Assembly: GCF_029867415.1 (NCBI RefSeq) | Contig: NC_081183.1 | Coordinates: 69,324,678-69,388,677, forward strand | Direction of reading: 5' to 3' | Length of the DNA: 64,000 bases | From: Vicia villosa | Taxonomy: Eukaryota > Streptophyta > Magnoliopsida > Fabales > Fabaceae | Shown: piece after piece, positions 34,079 through 49,085 of the stretch | Layout of the letters: each line of letters opens with the position of its first letter | Position numbering within the stretch: position 1 is the stretch's first letter | Notes under the pieces: model-generated | Databases searched by the model: none | What the model was told of the DNA's origin: nothing | The model's input: only the letters and a program-made list of their open reading frames with translations | Made by a program: the position numbers and the translations under genes

Positions 34079-35509
34079 TGAATTGAACATCATGTATATG
34101 TTTGTCGATACCACCTTAACGCCTAACCAAACTTAGAAGGCATTTGCAAATTCCCATAGTTCACCTCCACATCTAACTCACACCTCACCCGCATGAGCCA
34201 CTCTAGTCTTACAACTTCAAGAACTATCATATGATTCTCAGTTAACTTTTAAATTCGACAATAATATAAAAATATATAATTTATTATTATTGCATAAATT
34301 TTAATAAATTTTATTAATTCGTTTCATTCACTCTCTTTTATTTTATTTTATTTTTTGAAATTATATTTTGTATTACAAAAAATTTCCTCATTCTTTCTCT
34401 TTTATTTTAATTTATTTCATTTATCTTATTTTATTTTATTTATTTAATTAACTTGTTTAATTTCTCCCCCTTCTATAGTTTTTTAAAAATCACTTTTTCT
34501 CTCATAATCACCTGTATTTTTTTCATTTTATTCCCCTTCACTCACATTTTTCATTTTTTGTTGATGTTGATAAATGCGTAAGGGAAAAGTTCGGATATCC
34601 TCTACATTTTTTCTGTGCTGCACTCCCTTCAGCACTAATCTTAACCTAGATTCTATTCTCTTTCTATAAATCTGCTAGTTCATTATTCTTTTATGACCTA
34701 TGAACGTGAAGAAAAAAAAGCAAGAGACAATCCATTCATGAAAAGTTCCAATGCAAAATGTGTGAAATATTCATCAATATGACATGATCACTCGAAGCAT
34801 GCTGCTTTTTAGCTTTATTATATACAGTACATGTAAAAAAAAAAAGAAGCGTTTTTATAGAAATCAACCTCTATTCTACAACAATATTATTTTTTATTTA
34901 GAAAACAATTGCTTCAACATAAATACGGAGTAATAAATAAAAAGAAGGTAAAAAGAAGCAAACCATTTTATTTATTATATTTTTATTCTTGGGTTGCGCA
35001 CAAAGTAGTTGAAGATTGAACATTGCAACATTCTGCTTGGCTTTTGTCATGGGTCATGGATGGGTGGCGTGATTATGTCAGTATTTGTCCGATAGTGATT
35101 GTTCCATTTATTGCTTTTTTTTAATAATTTATTTATCATTATTATATCTGGTATAAAACTATAAATCATATATTTTATTTATGAAAAATAGTAAGGAATG
35201 TCTAAAAAGATATGTTTTATTAAAAATATTTATATTCAATGCATTAAAAATAAAATAATTAATTTTTTTAAGAAATAAAAATGTATGTTTCAATTTCATT
35301 GAAAATATTTATATTTAATGTATTAAAAATTAAAATAATTAATTAATTTTAAAAATGTTTTCTTATTTGGAAATAATGCCTACTGTAGACTCGTCAGCAT
35401 TGAACTTCATCTATATCTTTTTATTATAAACAAAACGTAATCGGATAATTTAGTTTTGAAATTTAGATTAGAAGAATTAGAGAAAGAGTGTAGAAAATTG
35501 TAGTGAGTT
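34079..35509. other. A/T-rich upstream region of the acyl-activating enzyme gene
   Basis: No gene is visible. A repeated A/T-rich segment occurs at about 35219-35270 and 35299-35355 (ATATTTATATT..ATGNATTAAAAATNAAAATAATTAATT). A possible TATA element (TATTATAAAC) lies near 35422-35431, 80 bp before the start codon. Confidence 0.4.
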
Positions 35510-38500
35510 ATGAATATGGATTACAAATCCTTATCTTCTATAACTGTTTCGGATATTGAATCCCTTGGAATTGCAGCAGACCGCGCTGCAGCTCTCCACC
35601 AGCGTCTCACAGAATTAATTGGAATTCATGGAGCTGATACGCCTGCCACGTGGCAGAACATCACCACCAACGTCCTCGACCCACAACTACCTTTCGAGTT
35701 TCATCAGATGCTCTACTACGGTTGCTTCAAGGACTATGGTCCCGACCCACCCGCTTGGTTACCCGACCCGTATGCTCGTTCTCTCATGTATTAATTGAGT
35801 GATCAAAAATTGAAAATATATTTCAAGTAAAATTAATGAACTCCATTTGGTTTTATTTGTGATCAGGAAAAGTGTTAGTTTCACCAATGTTGGTCGGTTA
35901 CTGGAGAGGAGAGGCAAAGAGTTTCTGGGATCATCCTATAAAGATCCAATTACTAGCTTTGCTGATTTCCACAAATTTTCACTCTCAAACCCAGAGGTCC
36001 ATCCAACATAATCTTAATATTTATTTTGCTTTTTTAACGTTTTCTATTGCTTTGTATTTTTCATGAAGCCAACCCTACTTACTGGGATAAAAGGCTTTGT
36101 TGTTGTTGTTGTTGTAGTATTGTTATTGTGTATTGTTTCAGGTTTATTGGAAAACTATGCTGGATGAAATGAACATATCGTTTTCTAAACCACCTGAATG
36201 CATCTTAAGTGAGAATCTCAGTGAGGACGGTTCATCTTCTTACCCGAGTGGTCAATGGTTTCCCGGAGCATCCATTAATCCTGCACTGAATTGCTTGAAT
36301 TTGAAAGGCAAAAGAACTTTGAGTGACACGGTAATAATATGGCGTGATGAATTGCATGATGATCTCCCTCTTCAACGAATGACACTTGAGGAATTGCGGC
36401 AAGAGGTTTGGTATGCAGCAAATGCCCTATCTATTTATTATTAAATTTTTTACTTGATGTCGCTATGAATTGTTCAACGCATATATCTATGGTTATTCAT
36501 GGTACTTGTAAGTAGATTTTTTAAATTTCTCTATTATACCCTCTTTTGTAAGAACGAGGTATGCACTTCCTCTCTAGATGGTATCTGGCAAGCGTTGCTT
36601 TAACACATGTTTGTTAGACAAGAGAGAGGGCAGTTGAAGAAGAATGGATTGAGGGAGGCTATTCATGATCATGAGAGGAGAAAATGAGTTGGGGAAACAC
36701 CACATCTTCGTAAAAAACTAAAACTTTTAGGCACTGCATACAAGAGTCACATTTCTTATATATCATTCATTAAGCTTAACCCTAGTACCCTACCAAATAG
36801 GAGATTAATCACACACACTTATAAGTTCAAGCAAAAAAGGATACAACTAGATGTAAGGAAGAAAACAAACTCCATAAAACGGTGGATATACAGCCTACAA
36901 CAAAAGATATGAGGACAAGGGCATGAATAAGTAGGGAGTAGAGAATAATAGTGAGGCATCGCAGGATTGGGGAAGCATTGGGTATGTCTGTTAGTTTCAG
37001 CTCTCAGTTCTATTGTTTCCTTTCATTCTCCATTTCCTTGACGGTTCTTAGTTTTACAGTGCCCACCATTTTAACAGGAGATTTGGGTCCTGGCTTTGTC
37101 ATCCATTTTTAGTGCCATTACAATTTCTATCAATTTGTTTTGAATTAATCAATCTACCTAGGACCATCTCAAGTTGTTGAACTTCCTGTGTAAATCTACT
37201 GTCTGAATTTGTTTTTTGCCAAGACATAAAATATGTTTAGTATATCATCTATTGTCTTTATTCTTGACCTTAAAACTTAACTTTAATGAGAGCTTACAAG
37301 TTGAAACAGTTGGCTGATAGTACTGCACTACCAGAGTATAAAGTGTAAGCTTATGGCTTATAAATGGGAAGATTTTTGTTTCGACCAATTGTACTAACGA
37401 AAATAGACAGTTACTTTATGCTCCAGTTCCCAAACTTAATAAGATTTTGCAAGCCAGGTATGCATATCTAAAGGACAGTGCAAGTTTCTACTTTTCTGAG
37501 ACGGACACACACTTTAAATGCTTTTTAACGTTTATTTGATGCAGTACTGTCAATAGCATGCCATAGTGATGTACCGGCCCGATATCTAGCTTGTATAGGA
37601 AACAAAGTAGCGAAACAGTTTATTGTAACAGCTTTAGCAACTGCTATAGTGGCCAGAATAATGGTTGTCGTGGCAAGTTAGTATTGCACATCAGAATGAG
37701 ATCGAAAATTCCAAAAAATGAATCTTAAAATTCAAGCATTGGGGTTTCCGTTATAGCATTTTTGTTGTGGTTGGCCGCTACAATCCACTATCCGAGATAG
37801 ATAGAAGTTATTTTGAAGTTGTTAGCTTAACCAAATTGTGCCAGAAAATATAGGTGGTAGATTTATACCACAGTTTTTCGATTTGTGGTAGATTTTAAGG
37901 TGTATTTTTTATTTGAAATGTTGCATTAGTGTGATTAGTGAATATAATTAGCCTTTCTAGTTTCAAATTTTGAAAAAGCAAAAAGAAACTAAGTTGCTTC
38001 TGTTACTTTGTAGGTTAGTTGCCTATGCTCTTCAATCACTGGGTCTGGAGAAAGGCTCCGCAATTGCGATTGATATGCCAATGAATAGTAAATCTGTGGT
38101 CATCTACCTAGCTATCGTTCTTGCAGGTTATGTTGTTGTATCGATAGCTGATAGTTTCGCAGCACGTGAAATATCAACCAGGCTTAAAATATCAAATGCA
38201 AAACTCATATTTACTCAGGTTTAATCCCTAATATCTTTTTACGACTTGTCTCTTTTCCTCTTTGTAGACTTCTCAACTAAATATGTTTATTAGTGTTGAA
38301 ACTATTGGGATTTTAGGCAGAGTTATTGATAGCGAACGATATCGGCGCTATCCCGGGATAGCGGCCCAGAGCGGTGAACCTTTGCTATTTGATTTTTAGC
38401 GGATAGCGGGAGCGGGGCTCTTCCCGGCCCGAGTGATTTTGAACTGTTTTGAACACCAAAACCCAGATTTACCCTTAAATTAATATGGTTTGATTATACA

Positions 38501-41500
38501 TATGTTTTTCAATACCTTTGTTTTTCCAAGTAATCGTCATTTAATAACTCTATTCCCCTTCTTCCTCTTTTATTTGTTTGTTTTACATTTAATATATATT
38601 TTATAGATTATTCCCATAACTAGCCTAAAAAATAGTAAATAGCGGTTATCCCGCTATCCCATTTTGGGATTGGCCGCTCCGCTATTTGAGATTGATAACT
38701 CTGATTTTAGGTAGAACAAGAACGGAAGAGAGAATAAGGATTGAATAATATGAAATTGATATTGGTTTGATGCGACACAAATTCAAGGTACTAACCTTAT
38801 TTTACTAGTATTATTCCTAATCCTACCTTAATGGGGAAACAAATAATGAAATGTGATGAATCTTGGCAAGTGGGCATCACTCCTAAGAGATCACCTAAGA
38901 TTATTTATTCTTAGATAAAAAGATGATATTATGAGATAGCTTAAACTATTTTTGTAGTCCTGCTTAAGCTAAGCATTTATTTAAACGCACTTAAGGGGAA
39001 AAATAACTAATATAATGCAGTGTCACTTTTGGACAAGTGATTGGGTTACACTGCATTGGGCTAGTGAAAGTAATAAGTGACTTAAGTCACTGCTAGTATG
39101 ATTCATCAGCGAGAAAGAATTCTTTACCAAAATGAGTTAACTACAGAAGTAATCACTTATATGATTCATTAGTGCGACTTTCTTTCTTTGTCTACCTCAT
39201 TGTTTTGTTAGCATTTCAAAAAGCCATACAGTAGATAAAATAGTGACAAAAAATAGCACCAAAATATTTTGATTTCCCTTTTTTTTTTCTTTAGCCATTG
39301 CAGTTTAGTCTCTATTTTTGTTACTATTTAGTTATTTTGAAATGTATTGAGGTTAGAAAACATGGAAGGTGATTGTTATGCTACTCCTTTCTTGCCAATT
39401 GATTCTTTCTCATTCGATGAATCATGCTAGTGGTGGTTTCTCTTACAATTGGTTATTATTTTTTGGTTATGAGTCATGACTCACAAGCCCTTTGTTACAA
39501 GAGTTTTTGATGAATCTCACAATTATTGTTATTGTTCTTGATGAATTTTAAATTTTTTTCTTTCTGTTCATAATTACATGCCAAGAGTTTTCAACTTGTT
39601 ATCATTCTACTGAAGACTCTTCTTTCATGTTAATACCAACTAGTTCTTCAGAATTATCCCAGTCATCGTGATGATTTATCCTTCCAATAGTGCTGCTTAT
39701 CTTTAAAAGATCTAAAATCTTAGTAAGCTTTAGTTTGAGGGGTAAGATTTAAATAGCTATAATAAAATATCGCCAAATATCATAATTGTATCCAGGAATG
39801 AATAGAGTATTTTAAATGGCTTATGTGTAGTGGTTTGCAACTTTCATTATAGTTCAAAATTTGTTCAATTATTTAATTAGGATCAGGAATCTAGTATAAT
39901 TAGGAGTTAAAACTTTTATATTTTCATGTCCTTTACATAATCGATATCAACTTTATATTATTTACTCTCTTTCTTGATATTCTTCCATATCTAAATTTAA
40001 ATAGTTTCAACATGTTTAAACCAGTCCATTTCTTGATATGTCAATTATTATTGGCACTGTCAGGTGCCAATTATGCGACCAGTAACATTTTCGTAGTTAT
40101 TTACTTTTTTCTGTTTATTCTTTATTCTCATTCCCCTCTTTTTATTTATCAGGATCTCATACTTCGTGGCGATAAAGCCCTCCCTCTTTACAGGTGAAAG
40201 TCTCTTTTAACTGTTTCGTAAAGTAACCATCTAGTTGAGTTGTCTCCTTTATTTATCAGTAAATTGTTATCTCACATTGTTACTTGATTTGCTTCCCAAA
40301 TGCAGTAGAATTGTGGAAGCACAATCTCCTATGGCAATAGTTATCCCAACTAGAGGCTCTGAATTTAGCATGAAACTGCGCAATGGGGACTTTTCTTGGT
40401 GTGATTTTTTGGAGAGAGTCAATAAAATAAAGTATGCACTTCAATTATGATATACTTATAGATATGCAATATATGAAATAAGAAATCATTGGCAGGTGAT
40501 TTGCCTTTGATCCTTTCAACATTTTTCAATTCCCGTTCTCATTTGTTATCATGTAACATTCAGAGGCAAGGAATTCATAGCTGTGGAACAACCAGTAGAA
40601 ACATTTACAAACATTCTCTTTTCTTCTGGAACAACAGGCAAGTTAAAATTTGAATTTTCTCCTGAAATCTTACACAGGAGTATTTAGATCAAATCATTTG
40701 TATTGACACAATATTGGGGTAAAAATAACATTAGTAAAATGCCAAGACTTCATTCAATTCATTAATCTGGGATGAATTTCGTTGTCATTTGACCTCTTGG
40801 TATAGGTGATCCAAAGGCTATTCCATGGACCAATATTACACCACTAAAAGCTGCTGCAGATGCATGGTGCCACTTGGATGTTCGTATAGGTGATGTAGTT
40901 TGCTGGCCCACTAATCTTGGATGGATGATGGGGCCATGGCTAGTATATGCATCATTGCTAAATGGAGCTTCAATGGCTTTGTATAATGGATCCCCGCTTG
41001 GGTCTGGCTTTGCCAAGTTTGTACAGGTATAATAAAACCATCCTGCTATAAATTTTAAACTCTTTTCATATCTTATCTTGCCTCATACCCAGTACAATGA
41101 AGGTGCTGGAGGCTGCAATGAAGGCAGTCCAAAATTGCAGCAATTATGGTGCCGAGGAGCAGACCGCAATCAAGGCATACTTTTCAACATATTATGTAGT
41201 TTTATTCATACTGAGTGATATTGTGCCCTGTTTAGGATGCTAAAGTAACAATGCTCGGCGTGATTCCAAGTCTTGTACGGAGCTGGAGAAATGCAAATTC
41301 CACATCTGGCTATGATTGGTCTGCTATCCGGTGAGCACTGTTTAATCTACTACCCTACTACACTTAGTACCACATGAAGGTGAATGCCGTTGATGATTAT
41401 GCAGTAACTGGTTGGAATTATTGTGTTAAATGTAGTTGCTTTGCATCCACCGGAGAAGCTTCTAATGTAGATGAATATCTGTGGCTGATGGGAAGAGGTC

Positions 41501-43012
41501 ATTACCAGCCTATCATTGAATATTGTGGTGGTACAGAGATTGGGGGTGCATTCGTCACTGGATCATTACTGCAGGCTCAATCATTAGCTGCTTTTAGCAC
41601 ACCAGCTATGTGCTGCAATTTGTTTATTCTAGGTGAAGATGGGCATCCTATTGTAAGTGCTATTCATTCGACTTTACTTTTGAATAATGCGCTAGTTAAC
41701 TATATGCAGGTCTTGCATGCTCAAGTGACATAAATCTGATTTTTTACTTAGTTATGAGTCTTATGACAAACCTTTATCACTACCATATAATTATCATTGC
41801 ACATGCAAAGACAACTGAAATTCTATGTATTGTCTGCTCTGAAAGTTTTCATCCTTTGTCTACCAAACTTCTAAACATTCAAATGATCTCTGCGACTCAA
41901 ACAAACGAATGCTCTGATTAAATTTGTAAACTAAAGTTCGATCTGCTTTTCTATTATTACAGCCACAAAATGTTCCAGGAATAGGTGAGTTAGCTCTTGG
42001 CTCCCTTATGCTTGGGGCATCAAATGCATTGCTGAATGCTGATCATTATGGTGTCTATTTCAAGGGAATGGCTCTTTGGAATGGAAAGGTAGGTATACCA
42101 TTCTCCTCTATAATATTTGGGATTTCTGAATATTTACAGTTGCGTTTCTCTAGTCAGGTTTTACGGAGGCATGGAGATGTATTTGAGCGTACAGCTAGAG
42201 GATACTATCATGCACATGGTCGTGCCGATGATACAATGAACCTTGGAGGAATTAAGGTAAAATATTTTACCTTGATATTTTTTCCTTCACTTTGTTGTCT
42301 AAATTTGGTAATATATAAATGTAATGAAAGAAAGATGGACGCCTCATTGGCATAGGGATCTCAATTATTATGTGAAATTAAGCTTCATTAAATACATCAA
42401 CACAGACTATTTTCAGCTGTCAGCTAGCTTATAGCTTTCATTTCATGTTGTTCAGCCCCTTTACTTAAAGTTTTCTTTTTGTACAATTATTGATTATCAA
42501 ATTTATTTTGATTATATTTGTTAACAAACCAATTTCTCTATTCGAGTGCATGTGCTTTCTACTTTATCAGCATGCTCTGACATTTTCATGCTGTTTGGAT
42601 AGGTGAGTTCGGTTGAGATTGAACGCATATGCAATGGAGTAGATAGTAATATTGTGGAAACAGCTGCAATTGGGATACCGCCTTCTGGTGGTGGGCCGGA
42701 GCTGTTGGCTATAGCTGCTGTGTTAAAGAACTCAAATGTCACAGCACAAGATTTACAGAAATTGAAGATGTCTTTTAATTCAGCTCTCCAAAAAACACTA
42801 AATCCATTATTCAGGGTACTGAATAATTTCTTTATATTCATGAAGTTCATTATCACAGTATAGTTTAGTATTCTAAATAAATAAATGCTTGATTGTGTTA
42901 GGTCTCTCGAGTAGTACCAGTGGCATCTCTTCCAAGGACGGCATCAAACAAGGTTATGAGAAGGGTTTTGCGGCAGCAACTTACGGAAAATAGCCAAAGT
43001 TCTAAAATATAA
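35510..43012 (+). CDS. AAE18: Probable peroxisomal acyl-activating enzyme (AAE17/AAE18 type), 14 exons
   Basis: Exons: 35510-35787, 35867-35996, 36142-36410, 38014-38218, 40153-40193, 40306-40431, 40564-40637, 40806-41026, 41236-41330, 41436-41652, 41963-42088, 42158-42256, 42603-42815, 42902-43012. They sum to 2205 nt, an open frame of 734 aa. Introns are GT-AG except intron 7 (GC-AG). The AMP-binding P-loop FSSGTTGDPKA is at about residues 368-378, YCGGTEIGG at 508-516, the hinge GRADD at about 615-619, and the catalytic Lys in TASNKVMRR at about 715. The last residues SKI fit a PTS1 signal. The family activates carboxylic acids to acyl-CoA via an acyl-AMP; the Arabidopsis AAE18 acts on 2,4-DB before peroxisomal beta-oxidation, and natural substrates are less clear. 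The start is the first ATG; a second Met is two codons in. All key motifs are present. AAE17 versus AAE18 is not separable by eye. Confidence 0.9.
36067..36119 (+). mobile_element. SINE-like 3' tail in intron 2
   Basis: ACCCTACTTACTGGGATAAA followed by GGCTTTG and a (TTG)n run resembles the 3' end of plant Au-type SINEs. Only the tail is present. The run ends 20 bp before the exon 3 acceptor. Confidence 0.4.
36411..38013. other. Intron 3 of the acyl-activating enzyme gene
   Basis: This is 1.6 kb with no gene. Open frames are short and lack domains. No complete transposon was recognised, though 37540-37880 contains repeated 'gccgcta/atagtgg' phrases that could be an old insertion. Confidence 0.6.
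38310..38711. mobile_element. hAT-type MITE in intron 4, with 8-bp TSD
   Basis: The element is 38318-38703 (386 bp) and lies between two copies of ATTTTAGG (38310-38317 and 38704-38711). Its ends are CAGAGTTAT and ATAACTCTG, followed inward by diverged inverted GATAGCGG/CCGCTATC phrases. Eight-base duplications and CAG ends are typical of hAT elements. It has no coding capacity. Confidence 0.88.
38712..40152. other. Remainder of intron 4
   Basis: This is A/T-rich intron sequence up to the acceptor TTATCAG before exon 5. No gene or recognised element is seen. Confidence 0.6.
40638..40805 (+). other. GC-AG intron 7
   Basis: The donor is ACAG|GCAAGTT and the acceptor TATAG|GTG. Using GC as donor keeps the frame and rebuilds the glycine codon of the P-loop; no GT donor nearby does so. 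GCAAGT with a strong flanking consensus is the usual form of such introns. Confidence 0.8.
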
Positions 43013-43036
43013 TGTTATTACTGGGTGATTAGCTTC

Positions 43037-43230
43037 TGTTAGCTGTCTCCTATATTTTGTTGCTAGTTTCTGTTACTTGTAAGTTAGTCTGTTGCTATTA
43101 TATTACAGAATAATGGGGTTTAAATACCCTTATGTATCTTTTATAATAATAAAACCACCGTTAGAGTTTTACTGTCTCTCAAGCTTTCAATCCTTTGCCG
43201 TTTTTTTCCTTCTTCTTTTGATTGCTAACA
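43037..43230 (+). repeat. Short copia-type LTR (194 bp) starting 24 bp after the AAE stop codon
   Basis: It runs from TGTTAGC to GCTAACA and is followed at once by TGGTATCAGAG (43231-43241), the initiator tRNA-Met primer-binding site. TTTAAATA (43120) can be its TATA box and AATAATAAAA (43146) its poly(A) signal. No second LTR was found within the next kilobase, so it is a 5' LTR with a truncated interior. Confidence 0.75.
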
Positions 43231-43777
43231 TGGTATCAGAGTGACATATAGAATAAGAGCATTGCTTTGCCATGGACGACCGACAGAAGGTTGTAATCTC
43301 CAATTATCACTACTGTGTTCATTCTGCAGTAGTTGTATCCTTCTACCATATGAAATGTGTGAACTTTGTCAACAGCTGTAAATCAATGCATAGCTCTGCC
43401 ACACTTAGTTTCTCAGTCACTGAATTTGGTTTCTGTGTTTTTTTACATAGTTTGAAAGAAGTAGTCACATTCTTGAGGGTTTTGGTGAAGGGCAGCAGGT
43501 TGTTAATCAACTCAACATCATGCATGACAAACATTGTCGTAAAATTTCAGTTTTAGCAAGTTATATATGATAGTGGATGATAGCTTTTAATACAAATAAG
43601 TAATCCATATGGCGGAGAATGAATTATAAACCCATAACAAGTGTGCTGTTAGGAATCAAAATAAATAAAGGATCTCAATACATGGTTGGTCACAGTATTC
43701 TGGGAGCAAAATACCTAGCCTTGGTTAATTTGGAGCAGACATTTTGTTAATACTATAGTCAGGTAATACAAAAAAGT
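43231..43777 (+). other. Primer-binding site and probable internal remnant of the short-LTR element
   Basis: After the primer-binding site an ATG at 43272 opens a 94-codon frame (MDDRQKVVISNYHY) that resembles nothing clearly and lacks copia Gag motifs. The right limit of the remnant cannot be set. Confidence 0.4.
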
Positions 43778-43942
43778 TTATGCCGCAGGAGCATAGTCAT
43801 AATCGCCATCATCGTCATCATCACCTTCCCTGTTGTGATAATCTTCTTCACTGCAAGCTACGGATGTATAACAAAACAATTCACTATCGCCGCATGCATG
43901 CATAACACTCCTTGGATCAATGGCTAAAGAAATTAACACCAT
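43778..43942 (-). CDS. Small acidic protein candidate, 54 aa
   Basis: The ORF runs from ATG (43942) to TAA (43778) on the minus strand. The product starts MVLISLAIDPRSVMHACG, has SEEDYHNREG and five consecutive Asp, and ends DYDYAPAA. It is acidic, with three Cys and no membrane segment or signal peptide obvious. A TATA-like TTATTTAAAC lies about 80-100 bp upstream on the minus strand, and the sequence is outside recognised repeats. I do not recognise the family. Codon use and a clean stop suggest it may be a real small gene or the last exon of one; a chance ORF is not excluded. Confidence 0.4.
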   Translation of the reverse strand: MVLISLAIDPRSVMHACGDSELFCYTSVACSEEDYHNREGDDDDDGDYDYAPAA

Positions 43943-44757
43943 TTTGGTTGAGAATGAAGAAAAATGAAACGTGTGTTAATAGAATTAGCTATGAGCTGTT
44001 AAGTTAGTTTGTGTGAGTCTGATGTTTAAATAACAAAAAGTTGGAGTTGTGGTAATGTACCACAAGCAAACCACGCCGGGAGTGTGTTTTTCTGCTTAAA
44101 AGTGTGAGCGTTGCTCGGTAGCTGCATGTGTGAAGTAGTCAGTGTAGCCACATTGGCAATTGTCTTTACAATTCAGCGTACACGTTGAAGAATCAAGAAT
44201 GACAAAATAAAGTGGGACGAAAAGTTGATCCATAATTCATTTAGCAAAGAATTTTTATTTAGTCAATGGTCTATGTTTGGTCATTTATTCTGTTTTTCCA
44301 ATTTGATGATTTGTTAGAAGCCAATTAGGCGGCGATATGAGCCACAACTTTGGTTGGATAATAATGTTTGTGTTGAGGAATCACGATTTAGGATGCTCAT
44401 GGCATTAGATGCTTTTGTTTTTCTTTTTTATTTACTCTATCTATTCCTTTAATTTAAAGATATCCCACCCTTTATCAAATGTGTTATAGCTTTTCGAATC
44501 ACCCAAGAGGCACAAACTCTCCAACACTATGTTGATTAATTAGAACACTTTTCATTTGTTTAACAGCTTTTAAGCTCCACACAACTATTTATTTTAAGAA
44601 CCCTCCACCTAAAAAGACCCGGAACAAGATGTTTGCCGACTGCGCCCGGTTAAAATAGTCGCGATACTATTATTTAGAGAATAATTTGTTTCTTATTATA
44701 TGTTCGTCAAACTTTTAACTAGACATATTTAGTTTCTTTGAAATTATGAGTTGTAAA

Positions 44758-44760
<3 letters not shown>
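43943..44760. other. Intergenic sequence
   Basis: No gene, element or repeat was recognised. It ends at the TA microsatellite. Confidence 0.5.

Positions 44761-44836
<76 letters not shown>
44761..44836. repeat. (TA)n microsatellite 1
   Basis: An uninterrupted TA run of about 76 bp directly left of the foldback element. Confidence 0.95.
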
Positions 44837-44839
<3 letters not shown>

Positions 44840-45230
44840 GAGGGATCAAATTACACCCGAAGAGTTACACCACGAGTTACACTCGTTCAATAACTACATC
44901 TCGAAATGATATTTTTTAAATTCAACCGTTGGATTGAAACATAATATCATATAGATCATACCTATAAAGTTTGAGCTTAATCTATAATGATTTACTATAT
45001 CATCAAGATATCCAAAGATTAACGTCAAAATGAGCTTTCATATAACGTTAATTTTGATGTTATTCAATGACATAGTAAATCATTATAGATTAAGCTCAAA
45101 CTTTATAGGAATGATCTATATGATATTATGTTTCAATCCAACGGTTGAATTTAAAAAATATTATTTCGAGATGTAGTTATTGAACGAGTGTAACTCGTGG
45201 TGTAACTCTTCGGGTGTAATTTGATCCCTC

Positions 45231-45233
<3 letters not shown>
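44837..45233. mobile_element. Foldback MITE, 397 bp, almost entirely palindromic
   Basis: The left arm GAGGAGGGATCAAATTACAC is matched inverted by the right arm ending GATCCCTCCTC. Pairing extends over nearly the whole length with a short centre near 45030. It sits in TA repeats, consistent with a TA target. It has no coding capacity. A Tc1/mariner-like origin is possible but the ends do not match Stowaway. Confidence 0.85.

Positions 45234-45324
<91 letters not shown>
45234..45324. repeat. (TA)n microsatellite 2
   Basis: A TA run of about 91 bp right of the foldback element. Confidence 0.95.
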
Positions 45325-47850
<2,526 letters not shown>

Positions 47851-49085
47851 TAAAGGTAGAAAGAAACACAAGAAATGGGGGTTTAAAATAGGTTTCTAAA
47901 ACTTTTCCCTTCTTAGAAAAATATTTGTTTAGATAAACACTAGCGTATGCAATAAAGAGAAAGATGACACGTTCATTTATCCAGGCTCCCCTTAGAAAAG
48001 GTTAGTCCTGTCCACTCGCCAAGGTAATTTTGCCTTAGAAAAGGACTTAATCCACTAATCATAGAAATGATTACAATTGCACGGGCCAACTGCCGGTGAC
48101 TAACAATCAAACATTGATTAATTCTGTTAGTGATCCCTTAAGAATTGTGACCCAACTGGTCTCCTAAGAGATATAATGATCAACGACTTCTTTAATAATT
48201 CTGACTTAACTGGTCCCCTAAAGAAGATTTCCCACAATGAAAACCTGTCACCGTCTTCTAGAGTATACAGACTAAAACTAGTCACTCAAGGAACAATCAA
48301 TAGAAATTGATTATCAGTTTGTGTTTACAAGAATGCTTCTAAAAAGCATATTACACAAATGTTTAAGTACATGCAACACAAAAGTATTGAGCAAGATCTG
48401 AGCAACAACACCTTGCTTTTTACAAGATTGTACAAAGATTTTTATGATAAAATGTTGAGTTTCATCTTGTAGTAATCTTGTTCTATTACTTCTTTGTCCT
48501 CTTCAACTTCAGCTTCATAATGTTGCAACCACTTTTACTTTGCTTTGATTGAGCTTCGACTTCTTCGCATTGATGTAGCATTGTAGATTTAGCATTTGCG
48601 ATGGACAACCTCTTTAGCTTTTAGAATTTTCTCTAGAAGCATCTTCGGCTCTTGTAGTAGAAATCCTTAGCTTTGGCTTTTTGGGTAACAGCATATTTGG
48701 TTGTTCACCTTGCAGAAGCTTTGGCTATTTCAGTGGCAATCAACAACATTTCTTCTGAAGTCTTGATCTTCATTTATAGTCTTAAGAGAAAGAGACGTTC
48801 AGAGGATAGAGAAGTCTTTTCTTAAAATCCAACGATTACTTTCCAATGGATATATGTGAGGTGTTGGATAATAGATCATGTTACTTCCTTAGCCTGTAGC
48901 TTGCAGCTTTGACGTGGTGGCGTGGAAGACAGCTTTTTGAATAGTACAAACTTCTTGATATGTATGAGTTATTGAGCAAAATGTTATACTGAATTTTCTT
49001 GAGAAAGTTTCTTGATCTTATCTTCAACTGATGTATTTCTGATTCTAAAGTATTAAGCTTGAAAGAGATCACTTTCTTTTAAGTG
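47851..49085 (-). repeat. SIRE/Maximus-like LTR, minus strand, truncated
   Basis: Its end (47851 onward; complement ...CCCCCATTTCTTGTGTTTC) has the same pattern as the LTR end at 52750-52791. Segments such as 'caccttggcgagtggacagg' (complement near 48000) recur in 63600-63680. The LTR start is not found; Ogre-like sequence follows at about 49086. Confidence 0.65.
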
